A DNA stretch of 7,361 nucleotides from NCBI GenBank assembly GCA_023134875.1, contig JAGLUH010000375.1, forward strand, positions 1-7,361, read 5' to 3'. This document shows, piece after piece, positions 6,001-7,361 of this stretch (its first letter is position 1; every line of letters begins with the position of its first letter). The notes beneath the pieces were generated by a model. The model saw only the letters and a list, made by a program, of their open reading frames with translations. It was not told the origin of the DNA and searched no databases. The position numbers were made by a program, and so were the translations under genes. Source of the stretch: Candidatus Zixiibacteriota bacterium (GTDB lineage: Bacteria; Zixibacteria; MSB-5A5; CAIYYT01).

Positions 6001-7361
6001 CGTCCGATAGTCCTATGCTCTCATTTGCGAAGCCAAAGGCGGTGTCTGTGGTGGAAATGAGTGAGAATTGAAGCGTATCATTTCCTGCACCAGTGAGGCT
6101 CGCGGTGATGAGCTCGTCAAGCCCCTCCGTTTCCAGCGCGGCGTTGACGTCATCCAGCAGATCATTTGCATTTGTCCGGTCGCCATCGTCCAACTGCGTT
6201 CGATCGTTGTCGACAACCGTCACCTCTGTAACCATGCCGAGATTGCCGATGCGGAGGGTGAACTGCACGTCATGGGCAAGATCGGCTGAAGGAATGGGAT
6301 TATCGGCTGTTATGGTTCCGGTATCATCTCTGAAGGCATACTGTCCAACGTCATCCTGACCAACGTCTTGATAATGACCAACGTCAAAACCAAGAACCGA
6401 CGGGCTGTTGGGATCGATCAATTCGGTTTCCACATCCATCTGAAGATGAATCTCGCCATCTACGATGCTTGCCCCCAGGAACCCGATATTGAGAAGCTCG
6501 TCAAAGTCCGGGTCATTCGATGTCACACTGACGTCCAGAAGATCGGTTGAACGGACAAAGAAGTCCTCGGTATCAATGCTTTCACCGAGCAAATCCTGGC
6601 CCCCTGTGTTAACGCCGAAGATGAACCCGAAATCAAGGGTTGCTGTGACGGGGATCGTGGGGGTCACCATTGCCCAGTCGGGGGCAGTATACTGTGCTTC
6701 ATCAAAGAGAAAGAGCTTGAGGGCATCGGCTTCCAGACCCAGATCTATGGCCAGATCATATTCTGCCGTCAGGGTAAAGGGAATATACCAGGCGACTTCA
6801 CCCTGAGTTATATGCTCAATTACTGGGTCTGGCGTCGCCGGGTCGTCTAATCCAACCGGCGATAGATCATTAATAGTGCCTATAGTTAAAGTAATACCCA
6901 AATCTGTGAGCGTTTTTGTATGCCCCGATAACTGAGCCCCCAGATATTCTGTGTTATATGTCCCTGGAGGATCGGCACCAACATTATCATTGAGCAGGCT
7001 CTCTATTTCATCAAAAAACCACCCCTGGATAAACTCGCCGGCATCGACAGTTCCATAACCATCATCGCCGCTGGTATCCTTATCCAATGCCTGAAGTTCA
7101 AGTTCATCTCCTGTAATTTCATCATCTCCATTGAAATCAACATCCACCGAAAACAGCCCGCCGATCGTCGGGGCCACATTTTTTACATCGTCCCCCTCCT
7201 GCTGGACCTGGGTAATGAAGGGGACATGCTTGTCAAATTGACCTTCTCCATCCAGAAAGGTCTCCACCCGGTCGCCTAACAGGTCTAATCCAGCAGCCGC
7301 CGCAACGGCAACGTCCGGATTGAGGTCTGCCGAGAGCAGCACCCGTGGCTCCAGGGGTTCT
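1..7361 (-). CDS. Giant LEPR-XLL repetitive surface/secreted protein, internal part, open at both ends
   Basis: One minus-strand frame (first complete codon 7358-7360, last 2-4) is read without a stop for 2,453 codons and leaves both window edges, so neither start nor stop is present. The product is rich in Asp, Glu, Gly, Thr and Leu and poor in Lys and Arg; I found no cysteine codon. Residues 3-12 (counted from 7360) are LEPRVLLSAD, the N-terminal signature of giant LEPR-XLL proteins, so the true start should lie close beyond the right edge. After it come EF-hand-like loops, about nine IN-motif repeats of roughly 80-110 residues, three DFF(V)R segments, two complete helical modules and two LGP modules. 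I see no transmembrane segment, enzyme motif or RTX nonapeptide. Family knowledge suggests an exported, calcium-dependent adhesin or matrix protein; that role and the export route are inference. No frameshift is visible. Base and codon use vary along the gene: 1320-1560 and 6880-7000 are richer in AT-ending codons. Confidence 0.95.
2..79 (-). other. Start of a probable third helical module, cut by the window edge
   Basis: The last 26 complete codons read PEFEGIVEAIELGDLVFDPF and then DNILLA. Acidic lead residues followed by a leucine-containing helix start resemble the openings of helical copies A (SEDIQLVNFAEPLNF) and B (GDMAAFEKLDYADL). The rest lies to the left of position 1, so the cassette probably continues there. 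Confidence 0.4.
236..271 (-). other. Possible dockerin/EF-hand-like acidic loop
   Basis: Residues 2364-2375 read DANRDDDVLDDF. Positions 1, 3, 5 and 8 (D, N, D, V) fit a calcium loop of the dockerin type, but position 12 is Phe instead of Asp or Glu, with an Asp at 11. It may bind calcium weakly or use a neighbouring acidic residue. No partner loop is obvious nearby. Confidence 0.35.
305..832 (-). other. LGP module, copy B, with acidic loops
   Basis: Residues 2177-2352. It opens with DLPALTLQDIPNALRGAFGL, comparable to TAQEMGAKLSEILGV in copy A. Strands LGLDIELLDEDGEPI and LLLNLNVGIDLEH follow, then GGELHVEGEG and LVFRASLGPLPVFIQDG, ending AVFSLGM. The acidic stretch DEDGEPILDGDGDP (575-616) could bind calcium, but its spacing is not that of a standard EF-hand. 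It is longer than copy A because of insertions between the helix and the LGP loop. Function unknown. Confidence 0.5.
881..1075 (-). other. Helical module, copy B
   Basis: Residues 2096-2160: GIGDMAAFEKLDYADLSAAL, then a leucine-rich amphipathic helix (LDGLLALLVDVEDNLTLL), then ESLPAIGKSISELLLLVDGF and a closing helix. The order matches copy A at 4493-4678. The run of regularly spaced leucines suggests a helical bundle or coiled coil. It is not a membrane segment, because acidic residues interrupt the hydrophobic runs. Confidence 0.55.
1076..1648 (-). other. Unmatched beta-rich insert, no internal repeat
   Basis: Residues 1905-2095. Unlike the rest of the window, I find no counterpart of this segment elsewhere in it. 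It begins SGFDDVEGKQILAARSAS, continues with a Tyr-rich stretch (EVYELSYYTDHE), a Gly/Asp region (YILGVDHDPGGTG) and aromatic beta strands, and ends with FAIFVLGGGNNSFDVPF and an acidic Pro-rich linker. Codons such as TTA, CTA and ATA are more frequent in its first half (about 1280-1560) than nearby. It could be a separate globular domain acquired within the repeat architecture; I do not recognise its fold. Confidence 0.45.
1649..1945 (-). repeat. IN-motif repeat 9, canonical single unit
   Basis: Residues 1806-1904. Start strand RLTDDATFNVSVGDG, central helix LEDLAADVNEALDTAGL, hairpin LARASGTRIEFVSLVEN, an inserted Pro/Asn/Glu loop, strand AFLITASGTG and end signature AAELGLSGTLL. It stands alone, away from the two arrays. 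Its start strand is nearly identical to those of repeats 4 (LTDDAHF) and 6 (LTGDATF), so it is a good reference unit. Confidence 0.8.
1946..2272 (-). other. Third DFFVR module
   Basis: Residues 1697-1805. The segment HLDDRFFVRNAELWGALKM (core at 2180-2209) is the best match to the first DFFVR copy (TEDFFVRSTDLLDVSV). It is followed by an acidic linker and the strands ALFGIVGVDTRLSGTLFAEF and GTATLLELYEG. It sits between the second repeat array and lone repeat 9. The F-G-I-V strand parallels the FGFIFGV strand close to the first copy, although the order of the two elements differs. Function unknown. Confidence 0.55.
2273..2548 (-). repeat. Degenerate repeat ending in LQLGFLNKL
   Basis: Residues 1605-1696. 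It begins NQTDFVIFDRTGGVHPIVLDG, has a short segment VATLIGSSGLAG where the IN helix would be, then a hairpin VVTMELNGDHTGLRLVDHH and the strand TFRVETVNG, and closes with ALLQLGFLNKL. The order is that of an IN repeat but the (I/V)-N pair is absent. I regard it as a diverged member of the series. Confidence 0.5.
2549..2665 (-). repeat. Half-repeat: hairpin plus ELGL end
   Basis: Residues 1566-1604: GSRLVLSALEDQSTHFSV followed by GSVANIELGLPSGTTS. This is the C-terminal half of an IN repeat (hairpin with R-L-V-L-S, then E-L-G-L), with neither its own start strand nor an IN helix. It may supply the missing end of repeat 8, making repeat 8 a unit with a doubled hairpin. Confidence 0.55.
2666..2956 (-). 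repeat. IN-motif repeat 8
   Basis: Residues 1469-1565. Start strand ELSDPVTFSVTIDES, strand VEVTVAAATYAD, helix IGALVTAINSGLTAAGL, hairpin LLAEASGDQISLRVID and strand GKIKVEGDS. In place of the ELGF end it runs into SAFIEADYDNTSTL; a good ELGL end appears about 30 residues later (ANIELGLPSG), after a second hairpin. It pairs with repeat 7 as an ancient tandem duplicate. Confidence 0.75.
2978..3250 (-). repeat. IN-motif repeat 7
   Basis: Residues 1371-1461. Start strand LLSAVTFYVTINDG, strand VAVTVDASDYG, helix MTALIAAVNGALGVAGL, hairpin ITAEASIHQVALHASD, strand INKIEVTATPG and end signature GLGFGAEQTEIL. It is the closest relative of repeat 8, which follows directly. In a gap-free comparison of 68 residues from VTF onward I count 33 identities, while the DNA has diverged clearly, so the duplication is not recent. 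Confidence 0.78.
3290..3523 (-). repeat. IN-motif repeat 6, short form lacking the hairpin
   Basis: Residues 1280-1357. The start strand RLTGDATFGIDIDGD and the strand TYWVTVPA are normal, and the helix is MSDLVADVNNALAATD. The chain then goes straight into NELGFTSEQSAIL: the hairpin of about 30 residues that normally separates the IN helix from ELGF is absent. The frame is kept. This deletion differs from that in repeat 2, which lost the helix as well. Confidence 0.72.
3560..3898 (-). repeat. IN-motif repeat 5
   Basis: Residues 1155-1267, the longest simple unit. Start strand VLSDDAYIHIEV, then an Asp/Gly turn and YWIEVTAD, central helix IEDLVEDINLAIASS, a Tyr/Gly-rich insert (NYTGYAGSYDG), hairpin LQDGRLVLFATNG and end signature AWTELGFTPYYVEGTT, in which the usual Q is missing. 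The helix core EDINLAI is almost the same as in repeat 4 (GDINLAI). Confidence 0.77.
3947..3970 (-). other. LNGGAGV segment leading into the second repeat array
   Basis: DLNGGAGV is followed by the strand DIKLEEA and then repeat 5. An L-N-x-G-x-G-(V/I) turn just ahead of an IN repeat is also a feature of FliD and flagellin-type IN regions, which strengthens the comparison. The motif is seen directly; the relationship is inferred. Confidence 0.45.
4001..4315 (-). other. ILGV/LGP module, copy A
   Basis: Residues 1016-1120. It begins with an amphipathic helix, TAQEMGAKLSEILGVVL, followed by the strand ELTYYVDLV, the segment VDLGPFAKMTLYSAEDSSYL and the closing strand MTFGIDLSPPG. A second version occurs at 305-832 (TLQDIPNALRGAFGL, then LGPLPVFIQDG and AVFSLGM). 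The shared order of helix, strand, LGP loop and F-G-I-x-L strand supports homology although sequence identity is low. Function unknown. Confidence 0.5.
4316..4492 (-). other. Acidic linker between helical and LGP modules
   Basis: Residues 957-1015 are low in hydrophobics and rich in Asp, Gly, Thr and Asn (for example ETGGTGIDEAGATGDDSN), with one short basic helix KLLKRIVDDKTN. It has no counterpart of similar sequence between the second helical module and the second LGP module. No domain recognised; a flexible, possibly calcium-binding linker is a guess. Confidence 0.4.
4493..4678 (-). other. Helical module, copy A
   Basis: Residues 895-956, starting LSEDIQLVNFAEPLNF. Heptad-like hydrophobic spacing (MIGLIMGLDTALQEM) suggests a long amphipathic helix, followed by YDIPFSDAAWSDLLNF. 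The order (acidic lead, long helix, P-phi-x-x-(S/A)-x-S-(D/E)-LL) matches copy B at 881-1075, where the second part is LPAIGKSISELLLL. In giant repeat proteins of this type such modules recur as part of a large cassette; their function is unknown. Confidence 0.5.
4679..4987 (-). other. Second DFF segment and proline-rich linker
   Basis: Residues 792-894. STEDFFDVQPGG (STEDFFD at 4943-4963) matches the DFFVR segments at 6551-6574 and 2180-2209 but has Asp-Val in place of Val-Arg. The strand ISFKLPVEVL and an Asp-rich stretch (SSEDYDPDDLFIIGNF) follow. The last 22 residues (4679-4744) contain eight prolines, with patterns such as NPPEQTDPP and PDPFADPPG, which suggests a stiff extended linker before the helical module. 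No known domain recognised. Confidence 0.55.
4988..5422 (-). repeat. IN-motif repeat 4, with a doubled IN helix and hairpin
   Basis: Residues 647-791. The unit begins SFDLTDDAHFALSI and then carries two IN helices in succession: EELAGDINLAIDTAL, with hairpin SSGRIVLKAADNTVLSFSIT, and IDDLVGDVNRALDRAGL, with hairpin STDGTDLILTEGGSQTLEIT. It closes once with DAGFTYAELQTL. So one start strand and one end are shared by two central parts (5180-5422 and 4988-5179). This fits duplication of the middle of a repeat, or the fusion of two repeats with loss of the inner end and start. Confidence 0.7.
5459..5773 (-). repeat. IN-motif repeat 3
   Basis: Residues 530-634. Start strand VLSGDATFDITV, central helix YYLADDINTQIS, hairpin VHVQYNGTNFEFVPDG, last strand TAIEVTAGG and end signature QTELGFSENQSSTL. 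All canonical elements are present in order. The end signature closely matches that of repeat 2 (TELGF-x-ENQ). Confidence 0.78.
5831..5983 (-). repeat. IN-motif repeat 2, short form lacking the IN helix
   Basis: Residues 460-510, about half the usual length. The start strand (DSGDATYPYEYASDMSFLLSV) and the terminal signature RTELGFDENQTADL are both clear, but the central D-(I/V)-N helix and the hairpin after it are missing. The junction stays in frame, so this looks like an internal deletion or a genuine short variant, not a broken gene. Confidence 0.65.
5996..6289 (-). repeat. IN-motif repeat 1
   Basis: Residues 358-455. It opens with SADLAHDVQFTLRI (the L-x-x-D-x-x-F start strand), has the central helix NDLLDDVNAALETEGL, then a beta hairpin (TASLTGAGNDTLQFSLI) and a terminal FGFANESIGL, a weak version of the usual ELGF-x-x-x-Q end. 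Order and spacing match the other repeats in this protein and resemble the flagellin/FliD IN motif, in which a conserved (I/V)-N pair sits in a short helix. Confidence 0.75.
6290..6799 (-). other. N-terminal beta-rich module with DFFVR segment (first copy)
   Basis: Residues 188-357 begin EVAWYIPFTL and alternate hydrophobic and polar residues, as expected for beta strands. They include a hydrophobic strand TLDFGFIFGVNTGG and the segment DTEDFFVRSTDLLDVSV (DTEDFFVR at 6551-6574). Similar (D/E)D-x-FF segments followed by an amphipathic strand recur at 4943-4963 and 2180-2209, each in the larger module next to an IN-repeat array. The last part carries the DVGQ microrepeat. I recognise this only as a recurring module of this giant family; no function is known to me. 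Confidence 0.55.
6338..6385 (-). repeat. DVGQ microrepeat, three degenerate units
   Basis: Sixteen codons (residues 326-341) encode DVGHYQ, DVGQD and DVGQY in tandem. At DNA level each unit begins GACGTTGG, so units of 18, 15 and 15 bases are still recognisable. The length differences are whole codons, so the frame is kept. It is probably a slippage or short-duplication product inside a linker just before the first IN repeat. Confidence 0.8.
7034..7144 (-). other. EF-hand-like calcium-binding loop pair
   Basis: Residues 75-86 read DFNGDDEITGDE, which fits the 12-residue EF-hand/dockerin loop: acidic or Asn side chains at positions 1, 3 and 5, Ile at 8 and Glu at 12, with Asp in place of the usual Gly at 6. 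Residues 93-109 (DKDTSGDDGYGTVDAGE) look like a second loop: Asp at 1 and 3, Ser at 5, then about five inserted residues before G-T-V and a terminal Glu. A leucine-rich helix (ELELQAL) joins them, as in paired EF-hands. Calcium binding is likely for the first loop and less sure for the second because of the insertion. Confidence 0.65.
7325..7354 (-). other. LEPR-XLL N-terminal motif
   Basis: Residues 3-12 read LEPRVLLSAD, followed by a short Asp/Ala-rich stretch. The pattern L-E-P-R-x-L-L-(S/F)-A is the short conserved segment found near the N-terminus of very large, repeat-bearing bacterial proteins. Its exact role is unknown; its position suggests a part in export or processing. It anchors orientation and indicates that only a small N-terminal piece is missing to the right. 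The motif match is seen directly; its meaning comes from family knowledge. Confidence 0.85.

Noticed and set aside
2273..6289. CRISPR-like or DNA-level tandem array
   Set aside because: The repetition is at protein level, with units of about 80-110 residues and strongly diverged DNA. There are no short identical repeats with uniform spacers.
4988..6806. Several shorter plus-strand open frames, rich in Ser, Arg and Pro
   Set aside because: Their Ser/Val/Pro-rich composition is what antisense translation of Asp-, Gly- and Thr-rich repeats gives, and their apparent similarity to each other only mirrors the repeats on the minus strand.
1..7361. Flagellin or FliD gene
   Set aside because: Only the repeat unit resembles the IN motif. 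The LEPR-XLL tag, EF-hand loops, DFFVR, helical and LGP modules and the length of over 2,450 residues do not fit a flagellar filament or cap protein.

Overview
The whole window lies inside one protein-coding gene on the minus strand. Read from the right edge to the left, one frame stays open for 2,453 complete codons (7360 down to 2) with no stop, and it runs off both ends. On the plus strand I find only antisense shadows. I see no intergenic gap, promoter, terminator, RNA gene, CRISPR array or insertion sequence.

The protein is a giant, acidic, apparently cysteine-free and strongly modular protein of the kind found on or outside bacterial cells. At the right edge it shows the LEPR-XLL signature (LEPRVLLSAD), which marks the extreme N-terminus of very large repetitive surface or secreted proteins. 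The start codon is therefore probably only a short way beyond 7361. The C-terminus, where a secretion signal would be expected, lies an unknown distance beyond position 1.

Layout from N- to C-terminus (right to left): LEPR-XLL motif (7325-7354); a pair of EF-hand-like calcium loops (7034-7144); a beta-rich DFFVR module (6290-6799) with a small DVGQ microrepeat; a first array of roughly 100-residue repeats (4988-6289); a second DFF segment with a proline-rich linker (4679-4987); a helical module (4493-4678); an ILGV/LGP module (4001-4315); a LNGGAGV segment followed by a second repeat array (2273-3970); a third DFFVR module (1946-2272); a lone repeat (1649-1945); an unmatched insert (1076-1648); a second helical module (881-1075); a second LGP module (305-832); and a C-terminal stretch (2-304) that ends as what looks like a third helical module begins.

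Two levels of repetition are visible. The small unit starts with L-x-x-D-A-x-F, has a central (D/A)-(I/V)-N-x-A-(I/L) helix and ends with E-L-G-F-x-x-x-Q. It resembles the flagellin/FliD 'IN' motif, here in a protein that is not a flagellin. The large unit is an ordered cassette (DFFVR, helical module, LGP module, IN repeats) that occurs about twice and begins a third time.

The organism is a bacterium, probably Gram-negative with intermediate GC content. A marine or sediment lineage such as Desulfobacterota, Gammaproteobacteria or Planctomycetota fits the protein type, but the window cannot settle this. A role in adhesion, aggregation or an extracellular matrix is inferred from architecture only.
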